Positions 38,741 through 49,919 of a stretch of DNA of 64,000 nt are shown piece by piece. This DNA comes from Chrysogorgia sp. JL179-B06. Taxonomy: Eukaryota > Cnidaria > Anthozoa > Scleralcyonacea > Chrysogorgiidae. Where the stretch lies: positions 2,046,501 to 2,110,500 of the forward strand of contig JAYKKM010000263.1 of NCBI GenBank assembly GCA_035772405.1, written 5' to 3'. The stretch's first letter is position 1. The number at the start of each line of letters is the position of its first letter. The notes beneath the pieces are model-generated. The model searched no databases. It saw nothing but the letters and a program-made list of their open reading frames with translations, and was not told the origin of the DNA. The translations under genes and the position numbers were made by a program.

Positions 38741-39313
38741 GTCTCTTTGATTTTTTTTCGACAACTCTGATGTCCGTTGGCCAATTCAATATTATCAAAA
38801 AGCAGTGGCAACAGCTTTAGAGCACATTTTACTGGGTCTTTAGGTAAGGTCCTGCTGCCACATTTAGGAGGTTTAAACCATCATGCATCTTTAATTAATA
38901 CAGGATAATTACAAAGCAATGAATACTTACAAATCTAACAGAATTTGTTTCAATAAAGAAAATCATTTACAAATACCACAAATTAATTGCACAGCAAGTA
39001 ATATGTGAACAATGTACACAATAGGTTGTAGTTAAGGTGATTATAATTAAAATTACTTACAAATTCCACAACGTCTTGTTTTGACATTGGTGCTAGCCAA
39101 CTGGAGAACTTCTATCTGGCAAGACCTACAAGTACATAATGAAAAAAGCAAAATTATTTTAACACTTCAATCTTGATGAGTTGTCATGCTTTTCTGGAGT
39201 ACTGTGGGGATTCCACCACTTTTTTCGCCAGGGTTACGGTGTTGCTCTGACCAAATGCAGGGAGCGCTGCCCAGCCCTGTCAAAAATCAAATGTGGTTGA
39301 ATCAAACGTTGTG

Positions 39314-39391
39314 TAGCCTCCTCCGGAGGAGCAACTCTGTGTCTGCTTACTTCTTTAAGTAAGAAGACACAGTTGCCTGCGGAAGAGGCTA
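39314..39391. mobile_element. 78-bp MITE with TAGCCTC ends and 9-bp duplication
   Basis: TAGCCTCCTCCGGAGG and CCTGCGGAAGAGGCTA are inverted. AACGTTGTG is duplicated at 39305-39313 and 39392-39400. The tips and duplication length match those of the 10.2-kb RecQ element at 49746-59954. 38741-39304 and 39401-40485 hold no recognised gene. Confidence 0.9.
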
Positions 39392-40485
39392 AACGTTGTG
39401 GGTGATACTATCAAAATTGACACATGTCATTGAACATTTATATATTCGTTTATATTGTGAAACTAATTGTAGACAATGTTATATGTCAATTTTTTACTTT
39501 CATGACCAGTGGCCACACCCATTTGACTTTGAGAAATCTCCGCTTCTGAAATTTGGAAAACGTCATAACAAAATTATAGAAAGATTGGCATTATAGTCAT
39601 TGCTCTTAGCCCTTCTCCAAATCTTTCACTCTTACTCCTCATGAGAGGAGCACCTGGACCTGGGGTGGGAAAGTAGGTTTTGTCAATGAATAGATTACTT
39701 ACGCGGGGTACCCAAAGCTGTGTTTTGATATCGAGCGGATAAACAAGATCGAAAGACCACTACAACATATTGTTTCTAAAATTCCGCGGTATGTGAAAAC
39801 GGCCTTGCGAATTGTCAGCGATAGTTCTAAAGCAACTTTGTTAAAAGTTTAAAAGCCAAATCTTTGGTAAACGATTTTGATCCAACGAATAAAGGACGTC
39901 CAGTCACAATTACATTCGTCGCGATCTACGATCTCCTACTTCCTTAACGTAAGTCACAGGAAAGACACGGGACTAACCCTTGTAGACCTTGTAATCGTTA
40001 CTAAATACCTTCAAATATTCTTTCGTTTGACTAGCTGAAACATGATATCTTATTTACCTTTCACTACTTGTATTTTTAAATTTCAAATTTGTTATCCTAC
40101 TTTGACCGTTTGTAATCTAAAAACTGTTTAATAATTTGGCAAAACACAGTAAACAATTCCGCTTTCAATTTTCCTTCACTTGAAATACGAGATTGTCGCG
40201 AAAAATCGGTGACTGTTTTAAAATCGACTGTCTTTGACAAGGTGACAGAATAAAGTAAGAGCTTTGAGCAATTCAGTTTAACCAAATGTTCAAATACACC
40301 CTTTAATATAATGGCCTAAAGGTTGAACACCACGTTGAAATAATGTGACATTCGTCAAAAACTATCCTTTCGATGAGATGGTTTTCCGACAAAGATTTGA
40401 TTTTTTTCTGCTAAGCGCTTGTTTAATGAACAATAACTTCAGGCGTGCAGCCGTTTATACCACTTTATCAATCGTGCCATTGCCA

Positions 40486-40830
40486 CACTGTAAAAACTGA
40501 TTGGTTAAAATAACAAAAAAAAAAGTCGTTCTGAATGAGTGAGAACCAGTTAAAAATTGGTCATTTCAACCAATTGATATTATGGTCGAAATGACCAAAA
40601 ATCACAGTAACTAGTAAACAGTACAGTATTACCTTGGTTACAGTAACCAATATGAATTGGTTAGTACCAATATATAATGGTCCAATAAAACATTGGTCAC
40701 TGTAACTATTAAATATTGGTTAATTTAACCAATATTCTTGCTATAGTAAGCAATATCAATTTTAAGTTGGTAAAAATTTAAATCATGGTAGTTTCAACCA
40801 ATTTGGATATTGGTCAAATTGGATTAATCA
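40486..40830. mobile_element. orphan EnSpm-like end with TTGGTTA array
   Basis: CACTGTAAAAACTGATTGG starts a stretch of about 340 bases of TTGGTTA/TAACCAA motifs in both orientations, the same layout as the ends of elements A and B but with a third motif. I found no matching right end in the window. Confidence 0.55.
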
Positions 40831-41049
40831 ACCTTAATGTACTGTTAACTACGAGCTATTATGCAAAAAAGTCTACAAAGCATTTTATGACAAATACTAG
40901 AAATACGAATTCGCAATAATCCCCTCGCCGCCTTCCCCCCCCCCCCTACGGGAATTTCTCCATCCATAGTGCCCAGACCTCGCACGCCGTGGCCGTGTAT
41001 TTCTGTTTTGCAAAAATTCACAATTTCCAAAAGCCCGTTTCGTCGAAGA

Positions 41050-41735
41050 AATGTTTGAACGTTATCTCGGCCAATATTTAACCGATTTAAACTGTGAAAA
41101 CAGATTTGGAATTAGCGAGTCAACATACATAACATACACGTTTACTATATTACGAGAACGTGAGTACCCTTCGTAAAAACGGTTTATGTACTTCGAAATT
41201 AGTCGATTATAAACTGGTCACTTCATCGTATATTATTTTGAACGTTATCTCGATCAATATTTAACCGTTTTCAATTCTGAAAACAGATTTGGAATTAGCG
41301 AGTCAAAATACATAACATATGTGTCCACTATATTACGAGAACGTGAATGCCCTTCGTAAAAATGGTTTATGTACTTAGAAATTAGTCCGGGCTTGGTCGG
41401 CTATAATAATCTCGATCAATATATAACCGTTTTCAATTCTGAAAACAGATTTGGAATTAGCGAGTCAAAATACATACTCGGACACGGATTTCTATTTCCT
41501 CAAAAAACTGTCTCTTGTGACGGTTCAATTTAATCTGAGTATCTAGTTACCAGTGCCACATTTTCCGATGCCGCGCATGAGGACGGTTGATCATATATAT
41601 ATATATATATATACCTATAAACAGATCCTAGTTCTAGGTATGGCTTGGATCTCGCGTGATAAGGGACTAAACGCCGGTCGATATTAGCACCCTCGCCCTC
41701 AGGCCTTCGGCCGGCGCTTCGCGCCGGGCGAGGGG
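41050..41735. mobile_element. tandem-repeat element with 3' GC-rich hairpin
   Basis: About 2.4 units of a roughly 185-bp repeat (key words CAGATTTGGAATTAGCGAGT and AGAACGTGA-TACCCTTCGTA) are followed by a unique part with a (TA)n tract. It ends GGGACTAAACGCCGGTCG and then a CCCTCGCC...GGGCGAGGG hairpin. The organisation resembles Helentron-related or 'pearl'-like elements; that class is inferred. Confidence 0.6.
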
Positions 41736-41759
41736 ACAATGTATTGAATAATCTAGGTT

Positions 41760-42540
41760 TCCTTCAACAAAATTCTAAACACATGTATACTAGCAGACTA
41801 GCTTAATACTTAAAAAGGTAAATAACAATTTTGAAAGACTTAAATTTGATGACAAGCATTCCTTCGGTGATGAGGGATAAGAAATGTATCTCCTTCAATG
41901 TCCCAGTTGACAACAATTTAGGGAAAGAACATTGCTACACTTTCAAACCAATATCTTCTTCATTATCATCCTAAAATAAAAATATATGATTTAGTATGCA
42001 AGGAAGATTGATTCTACATAGTGAACAGTTTATAGGGTAACCATGCAGGTAATTGATAAGAGATGGTGTGTAATGCAACTCTCGTTTAGAGTGAAAACCA
42101 GTTAAGTTTTCTATTGCACACTGAGGTTACCACCACTCTTATACATACTGTATCTCTTAAGAAGAAGATGAACTATAATGGGGTCAACACAGAGTGGGTA
42201 TCTCCCCAAACTTAAAAGTGTAAACAAATGGGGTCGCGACTCGCCACTAATTTATTGTGGGTATCTCTCCAAGAATAAAATTAAGTTAAGAAAGAAGTTA
42301 CAGATATTAGTTAAATTCAGAGAAGTAGTGCTGTAAATCCAACATCTTCCCAAGGTTTAAAAACTTACGGATTCACAATTTCAAACACACTAAAACTAAA
42401 GTTGTATATATGTTTAATTTATATTCAGCTCACTCCCCCCTTAGGGGATCCTTAGCTACAGGTATATTATATTTACAAATTTACCTGATCATTTTCCTAA
42501 CCATATTTATCCTAACACACCCTATCGAACCGCAGAACCC
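41760..42540. other. nothing recognised
   Basis: No supported gene or repeat. Confidence 0.4.
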
Positions 42541-42556
42541 GACAATATTGTTGGTC

Positions 42557-43074
42557 ACTCCTGTTTTAGTTTATATTTGTGTTTGGTACTTTGATATTGG
42601 CAGTTTGATATTGATCACTCAAATTTGCTTTATAAACTTTTTTAATTGCCATTAATTTTTTCGTTTTTAGTGCATGGTTTAATGGCATGTTAAAAATGTT
42701 GTTACAATACATTGTCTATTCACTTACCCGAGTTTAAATTATGCTATTTTAAATGACATATCTCTGGCAGTGTGGCGATGCAAGAAGGGGACGTGCTCTG
42801 CTATATCAACCCATGTTATTTCCGTGCTCGTGTTGAGCTTTACTATTGTATATCTGTGCCACGATGGTAATTACGCCCCATCCCAAACGTAGACCTATTT
42901 TTCACTCGTGTTTTAGTTTATATTTTGTGTTTGGTACTTAAAGGCAGTTTGATATTTATCACTCAAATTTGCTTTATTAACTTTTCAAATTCCCATTTAT
43001 TTTTTCGTTTTTAGTGCATGGTTTAATGGCATGTTAAAAATGTTGTTACAATACATTGTATATTCACTTACCAC
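42557..43074. repeat. direct duplication of about 180 bp, period about 350
   Basis: 42557-42730 and 42908-43074 share GTTTTAGTTTATATT, GCAGTTTGATATT, CACTCAAATTTGCTTTAT and GTGCATGGTTTAATGGCATG. 43075-43680 has no recognised gene. Confidence 0.8.
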
Positions 43075-43688
43075 TGGCTGTGGGGCTGGTGAAGAATCGG
43101 ATTCCGCAAAGTAGGACCAACGATCCCTATATTTTTTCCTGCATGCGGAGCGCGTACGCCAACACCTTACGCGCTCTCTGACTCTTGTTGCTCTAAAGAA
43201 AAAGAGACGAATAGATCATTAGAAAGAACTCTGCACAGTCATTTTATATTACGTCAACATAATTTGACGAGGTCACATCTCACTTGCATTTTGGAGAAAC
43301 AAACCTTTCTAGAACATCAAACACAAAGCTGAAATCATAAAATATTTTGGTATTCAACTATTCACTTCATGTAGAATATATAGCAGGAATATCGTATCAG
43401 TTGAAGTTATCCATGGCGCCCGAAGGTGACATAATCTCGACCCAAAAGTTTATCCATATAAATCGATCTTAGTAAAAGAACTTCTATTTTCTATCCATGA
43501 TATACGTTAACCCTTGCTTGACCGAGGTATGATGAACTCGTTGAAATTCTATAAACAGAATTGAAAAGGTCAGCCACATGCCACAAGCCGTTTTTTCCTC
43601 GGTATTGTGAATTAAACTTGGCTTAAACAGTATGAGCGTACACGTGGCGCGTTTCTTTGACAATTGAACGTGGTGTATACTGCTGCAA

Positions 43689-43765
43689 ACTCTCTCTCTG
43701 ATATACTTCTCACTCTTTCTGATATACTTCTCACTCTCTCTGATATACTTCTCACTCTCTCCGAT
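43689..43765. repeat. 24-bp minisatellite
   Basis: Three to four copies of CTCTCTCTGATATACTTCTC. The Ser-Glu-Arg repeat frame read from it is an artefact. 43771-44570 has no recognised gene. Confidence 0.85.
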
Positions 43766-44584
43766 ATATCATAAATTACTATATAAAATAAAGAAAATAA
43801 CTGCATAGCTTACCATTGCAGCCATACCGCCAGCCCAGAGATATTGAACTAAGAGAACTCTGAAAGATAAGTGACGGTTTTCATAGCTAATCCTGCACGT
43901 GACATTCAAAATGACCAACCAAACTTCTCTTTAAAATCTCAAGGGAATATAATTAGGATAAAAACCGAGCGCGTAGCGCGACGTCTTGAATTTCAATAAA
44001 AGGTCGAGCACGAGGTTTTTAAGTTGTTTACAGACCTACAACACCCATTTTCTCTTCTTCCTAAGAGGTTTTGGAGCGCTTTATTTTTATTGTCTATGAC
44101 AAAGTAAATAATAAGCGGTGATAAGAATGTTTAGACAATGATGTTCGTTGTACTTGTATGAATGTTTTGTTTGATGCTTTGAAAATGTTTAATAAGCCTT
44201 CACGGGTAATTTTATAGCAGTGGTAACGAAGTGAATCATTTGCAGTCAGGAAATTCTGACTCGGATATATTTGTTACTCAATCAAGTTGTCCTTGATGAG
44301 AAAGTAACTTCAGTGATGACTTCAATATTGAAGATGTGTTCGGTATTCCGCCGAATGCAGACTTATCGGATATTATATATAAGTCAGAGATTGACCAGGC
44401 GGGAAGCGTAACTTTGTTAAGAATATTAAAGCCCAGCACAAAACACGTAGAAAAGGCATAACATTTTAATTAGATGATGCTAAGAAAGTGAGGCACTGTT
44501 TCATTAAGTATGTGTATTATAGTAGCAGAAAATAGGCTAACTTTATCATCGACAGCAGAATATACCGACTGTTGATTTTCTGCC

Positions 44585-45839
44585 TATTTTTACCTTTAAC
44601 GTAGCAGGCATTGGTGGTCTGAGCGGCCTATTGGAGGTAGGTGCTGTACATCATCGTAGACATCGGACATGTTGGTCAGAATCTGATCCAGGATATTGGC
44701 ACCTAGTTGGTGCCTTCCCATGTTTTCGTAGATTAAAGCGCCTGCAGAGTTGACTCGAGTTCATTTGATTAAAATCCCCAGCAACAATCACTCCTGCTGA
44801 TGGATATTCTGCAGAATGGAGTGCAGACCATTAGTGAGATATTTAAGCATTTCCCCCTCACTCCCAGCACTTTGACTGCTGAAGGGTCTTGGAATCCTAG
44901 TTGGTTTGAGTATTAGCCACAGAACTTCTTTCCCTTCTTCCTCTACATTGCATAAGTGTGAGCTCGGTATATAATTATTTACATAGGCTAACACACTACC
45001 TCCCAGGTGTGGTCTGTCACGTCGATATGAGGTGTAGCTTTTGTTAATTGAAACAGCAGAATCTGGAATGTACGACGTTAACCACGATTCTGTGATAACC
45101 ATTGATGGATTATTTACTGCCATAATACCACACAATTCGGTTATCTAGTTCGAAATATATGGCAAGCATTTGTAACAAAGATGGATGGTGCCGACTGAAC
45201 GACTGGTATTTGAGTTATGTTAATTTGGATGTAGTTTTTTTGGAACATGATATCTCCGCGCGATGGTATAGTAGTTACATTTCTTAACTTGTTCGTATGC
45301 TGTGGTTGTAAATAGGCCAGGCTTCGAATTTTACTAAAGGAACTCTGTGCGCTTTGATGCACATTAAATTATGATTAGCCCCTCGGGCAAAGCTAGATGA
45401 CACATGCCTTCGACTTTGTAGATTGTTAGAACCTGTTATTTTACAGTTTTAGCCTCACTGCTTTTCCAGCTCAAGTTCGACGGGTTTGTAGCATCCCTAG
45501 ATCTTTAAATACCAGGTGGACATTTTTAGGTAACATATATTTACGTTTTAAATTGAACATCTGTTGTCTTGAATATTTAAACATTGTTGTGGTGGATAAG
45601 TTTGAATTGACGTTCAGATTTGTAACAACGTTTCCTCGCAATTGTGGTCCCAGGTTTCTTTCGATATCCATAGACATAGCTAAATCCATAGTATATGGGC
45701 TATATCGCCTGCCAGGAAGCGCCATCGTCAGTAGTCCGTGTTTAGGAAGCTTGTGTATAGGCAACTTCAGTTGGAAATTTCGTTGTGCTTCGGTTCTTTT
45801 GTAACCCACTCTGAGTTTAACAAGAGTAAAACGGCTCAA
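44585..45839 (-). pseudogene. LINE 5' half: ORF start and APE endonuclease remnant
   Basis: The minus strand carries, in order, a basic N-terminal region (SRQQMFNLKRK), then ITESWLTSYIPD, SYRRDRPHLGGSVLAYVNNY and EEGKEVLWLILKPTRIPRPF, then VIVAGDFN and finally GRSDH in another frame. These are the hallmarks of an AP-endonuclease domain of CR1/L2-like LINEs. Frameshifts and the loss of everything downstream show it is dead. Confidence 0.8.
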
Positions 45840-46620
45840 TATCGCTTAGCAGCATGTTAGAAGTTACCAATTGGATGATATTCCGAAGGCAAACCTCCTT
45901 AGGAGTCGGAACATATCTAATTTCAGGTAAAAATACAGTAATTGAATGGAGCACGAATAAAGTACAAGCAGCCATTATGGCGTTACATAATTATTGTTTA
46001 TTTCGCCCATATAGTATTTATTTACATTGTTAGTTGATGTTGTAATTTATTAGGGCTAGAGGTCTACTAGAAACCTTTACAGGCTTTTTAATTAAGACCC
46101 CTAGATTACATTATATTTATTAGTTGATTTGTCTGTGGTCAGTTCAAAGTTTCAAAAATAGAAAGAAGAATAAGCTATAAAAATGATAAAAAGTTAAAAT
46201 ATAAAGATATTAACTAGATAGTATAAGATAAGAAAGCCTATATGGTTAGTCTGTTCCAAACCATGTATATTTTACATATATTATTATTACCACATATACA
46301 TAAGTATCGTAAACATATATATCCGTATAGATGTACATATATAACACAATGCAATTATAAATACAAGTACATATATACTGCAATCATCAAAAAATAATTA
46401 ATGACATGGCATCGATTATTTTACTAGTTTTCATTAGTTAATAAGAAGTATTTTTTCTTTTTCTTTTGAAGATGGCATAGGATTTGATATTTTTAAATTT
46501 AATATGTTTAAATTTAATAATACATGATATGATAATGCAGTTCGTTTATACCAGCATGGGACCCACCACAAAGAAGCCAACATTGCAATATTTTGGCAAA
46601 ACATAAACAAACAAACAACG
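45840..46620. other. nothing recognised
   Basis: AT-rich, no gene seen. Confidence 0.4.
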
Positions 46621-46624
46621 TATT

Positions 46625-47160
46625 AAACCCGTATTCGCATCATGTAATACATTTCATTCCATCTCTAGAATTGATTAAGAAAAATAGGTTACTCATGTCG
46701 TGTCATCTTGTAATAAAATAAAATGAGTAATGGCAGTGCTGGGATTCGAACCCAGCCATCGAAATGGCTGCAGCCACTATACCAATTCGTTAAATAGAAT
46801 GCAGAATAGCTCATGTGACAATGCTATATGGTATACTATGAGTTTATTCTGCGTTTACATAACATATAAACCCGTATTCGCATCATATGTCATACATTTC
46901 ATTCCACATCTAGGATAATTAAGAAAGTGAAAATTTACGATAATCGTGCAATAAAATAAGTAGTGGTAGCGGTGGGAATCGAACCGACGCCATCGAAATG
47001 TATGTTGCCTTAAACCAGCGCCTTAGACAAGTCGGCCACGCTACCAATTTGAAAAATCTTAACTACAGTGTACTTCTCGTGACAATGCTATGGTTTAGCG
47101 TGAGTTATTTCTGCGTTTACACTTCATATTTCATTTCATTCGATCTCTAAAATTAACAAC
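46625..47160. repeat. tandem repeat of about 240 bp containing tRNA-like sequences
   Basis: CCGTATTCGCATCAT, CATACATTTCATTCCA, GACAATGCTAT and TCTGCGTTTACA recur two to three times. Each unit holds a minus-strand tRNA-like stretch; the first (about 46730-46790) keeps only the T arm and acceptor (GGGTTCGAATCCCAGC). Confidence 0.7.
46965..47045 (-). tRNA. tRNA-Leu(AAG)-like sequence, probably a pseudogene
   Basis: It starts GGTAGCGTGGCCGACTTGTC (acceptor and D arm), has GCGCTGGTTTAAGGC with an AAG anticodon, and ends with a T arm GTCGGTTCGATTCCCAC and a matching acceptor CGCTACC. The 3' side of the anticodon stem does not pair. Either a degenerate tRNA or a tRNA-derived repeat. Confidence 0.5.
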
Positions 47161-47253
47161 ACGCCAGCTAGGCGTTGACTCGGGATACTTGGGCTAGTGG
47201 GCAAATTCAGCTATTTGAGTACAATACAGCTAATTCAATTAAGGATTTATGGT

Positions 47254-47404
47254 GAAGGGAAATTTCGAGTGTTGGAATACATACATTTGAAGACCAAACC
47301 GGGACCAGTTGCTCTCTCTCGGCAACGGCTTCCGTAGCTCAGTGGTCAGAGCACTGCACTAGCATCGCAGGGTCTCGGGTTCAATTCCAGCCGGAAGGCC
47401 TTGA
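47254..47404. mobile_element. partial copy of the tRNA-carrying MITE
   Basis: The left arm (GAAATTTCGAGTGTTGG variant, AAGACCAAACCGGGACCAG) and the tRNA-Ala-like loop (47327-47400) are present. The variable region is complete (GGGTCTCGGGTTC) and A and B boxes are intact. The right arm is replaced by the 185-bp satellite. Confidence 0.75.
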
Positions 47405-47700
47405 AGTTGCATCAATATATAACCGTTTTCAATTCTGAAAACAGATTTGGAATTAGCGAGTCAAAATACATAACATATGTGTCTACTATATTATGAGAAC
47501 GTGAATACCCTTCGTAAAAATATGGTTTATGTACTTAGAAATTGGTCGGCTATTAGCCGGTCACTTCGTCGTATATTATTTTGAATATCTCGATCAATAT
47601 ATAACCGTTCAATTCTGAAAACAGATTTGGAATTAGCGAGTCAAAATACATACTCGGACTCGGATTTCTATTTCCTCAAAACTGTCTCTTTTGGAAAAAA
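47405..47700. repeat. second locus of the ~185-bp satellite
   Basis: About 1.5 units sharing CAGATTTGGAATTAGCGAGT with 41050-41490, followed by the same CTCGGATTTCTATTTCCTCA unique part. 47730-47775 resembles the complement of 60500-60560 (CAACCTCGTCCCCAGGGCCT). Confidence 0.75.
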
Positions 47701-47775
47701 CCTTTGAATCATGTGACGGTTCAATTTAAATATTAATTCAACCTCGTCCCCAGGGCCTTCGCGGGGAAGATGGCA

Positions 47776-49074
47776 AAGGCTGAACCTCGTGACAAAATAT
47801 TCCACTATATGTGGAAAATTTTCCCACTAGTTTGTCTGTGTAATCATGAGACTCAGTACTAGTGAGATGTTTTTCACTTTTCCCCTATACGAAGTATGAA
47901 CATCGAGCGTGTGACTGTCGCATTAACTAACTTTACCCTGAGACCTGGCTTATGGAATACATGATTCATCCTCTTATTCTCACTTCCACAAAGACGATAA
48001 ATATCCAGTAAGTGTTCCGGCGTTCCACTGATCTATTACCCTGGGTGCCACTTGGGGATAAGAGTAGAATATTTTACTGTTGCAGAATTATAGTTTAAGT
48101 ATTTTAAGGCTTTTTTCTCTTTTCGAATCAGACCGATTTTTGTATCACGAGAAGAAAAGGACACGGGAAGCCTTCGGAGAGCAATTTTTAGTTGTTTAGC
48201 CCAAAAACGTATGGAAAAACGGAATTTACGAGTTCGAGTATCGATGGTAGCAAACCAACAAGATGACAACATTTTGATAGGCGAAAGTCGTTCTAACACA
48301 CAAATCTGAAAACTATAAAATATGTTTGAGGTTGTGAACTGCCGGAAAAGAGGCAACACTAATTTGAACATTGGTGGTAAGTCTTTGAAATTGTGATCGT
48401 ATTTGTGAAACCTATTGTGAAATATATTTGAATGTTAATGGCGTTTATTTCGCTGTAAACAAATAATGAATGCCCAAATTAGAAAACATAAACTCAGAAA
48501 ATAATTCTGGTGTACCCTTTGGCCTTAGTGAATAGTGTTCAACCAGGCATATGTATATATTGTGATAGTGGTTATTTTAAAATTAAAAATCAAAGCTTTG
48601 TTTGACGTCCCTAGACGAGCCATGCAGTTTAAATCTTTATCCATGTTCTGTAGTCTGGTAGGAACCATTCTTTGCTGATGGTTGAAGAGGATAGGGTTAT
48701 TGTGCTTCTCTCTGATTCAGACAGATCCTATATGGTTTCCTTCCCAAGATGCCACATTCTGACCGTACATACTATAGTACTTGGTGATGATCTTGATTTG
48801 ATCAAGCCATAAACATGGTTTTCAGTCAAGCACATGGTTATCATCAAGCTCTGTAAACAATGTTGACAGGTTGATGGCGCAATATTATTAACGAATAGTG
48901 CTGCTGGCAAAATGTATTCTACTTGAGTTTCACTAATATCACATGTGGAGTGGCTATTACACATTACAGTTTGAGGATGAATGTTATGTGAATAGCTTAT
49001 ATACATGTAGCTGCTGTACAGCAGTATAGTAGAATGAATTGATCGTGTAATTATTTGCATTGTGTATACAGGGC
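47776..49074. other. no recognised coding region
   Basis: The longest frames (for example 48036-48371 on the minus strand) resemble nothing known to me. Confidence 0.4.
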
Positions 49075-49141
49075 CCCCATTGATACCAGCTTTTAGCTGA
49101 AGGGTTTACCCTGGTAAAATAAAATTACATTCATTCATTCA
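49075..49141 (+). repeat. LINE-like 3' tail
   Basis: GGTTTACCCTGGTAAAATAA followed by a (CATT)n run is the typical 3' terminus of L2/CR1-type LINEs. No ORF remains upstream that I can identify. Confidence 0.5.
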
Positions 49142-49745
49142 TTGGTGGTTTCCTTTAGTGGAGGTTCAAAAAGGGAACTTATTTAATAACTATTACCATG
49201 CAGCTTGTAATTTCAAGGATTAAAATATGAAACAAAATCCAAACATTCACATTATGTAAATCAAATTACTGCAGAAAGGAAAAATATATGCTATTTTTTA
49301 TTATATGAAATTAATTGTTTTGTGCCTAAACCTGTTTAAGATATGAGGGAAAAAATAATGGATTTGGCCTGGTTGATCAGTATGGCTAAGAAATAGATTA
49401 AAGTTTCAATATTAACCAGCAATGGTTTAGGTTTAGTATATAGAATCAAAATACACATGACAAAATACACATGAGTTATTAAAAATGTTTCTTTAATCAA
49501 ATCATGGACAAAGTTTATGACACAGTACAATTATTCTATATAAAGCCACTATTAGTTGTCTTACTGTTTCACCTTCAAATTCGTTCCTTCTTTTTTACGC
49601 CTTGTAACACAACAACAAATATTGATCAAAATGACATCATTTATACATGACATGGCGTCCACTATAAACCAAAAATATAAGTGCAGCCTATCCACATTTC
49701 ACGTCATGAACTCGACTGTAAATATTCAACAATCGTGGTATTAAG

Positions 49746-49830
49746 TAGCCTCCTTCGCAGACGTTCTTTGTGGGCCGTGTATGCCCGCCCCCCACTAACG
49801 TCTGCTCAACCGAGCGATACATTCCATTCC
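49746..49830 (+). repeat. left terminal inverted repeat
   Basis: Complement of 59870-59954. It contains an inner inverted pair GCAGACGTT...AACGTCTGC. Confidence 0.92.
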
Positions 49831-49919
49831 GACAGTTTAACCAATCAAAGCTAACCTTCCCAAATCAGGAAGCTCGCCCTTGACCTTGGCCGCTCTTGAA
49901 TATATTTTCCCGGCAAAAG

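Noticed and set aside
43612..43806. Ser-Glu-Arg-Val repeat protein
   Set aside because: Translation of a 24-bp minisatellite.
46965..47045. Functional tRNA-Leu gene
   Set aside because: The anticodon stem does not close and the sequence lies in a repeated unit; kept only as tRNA-like.
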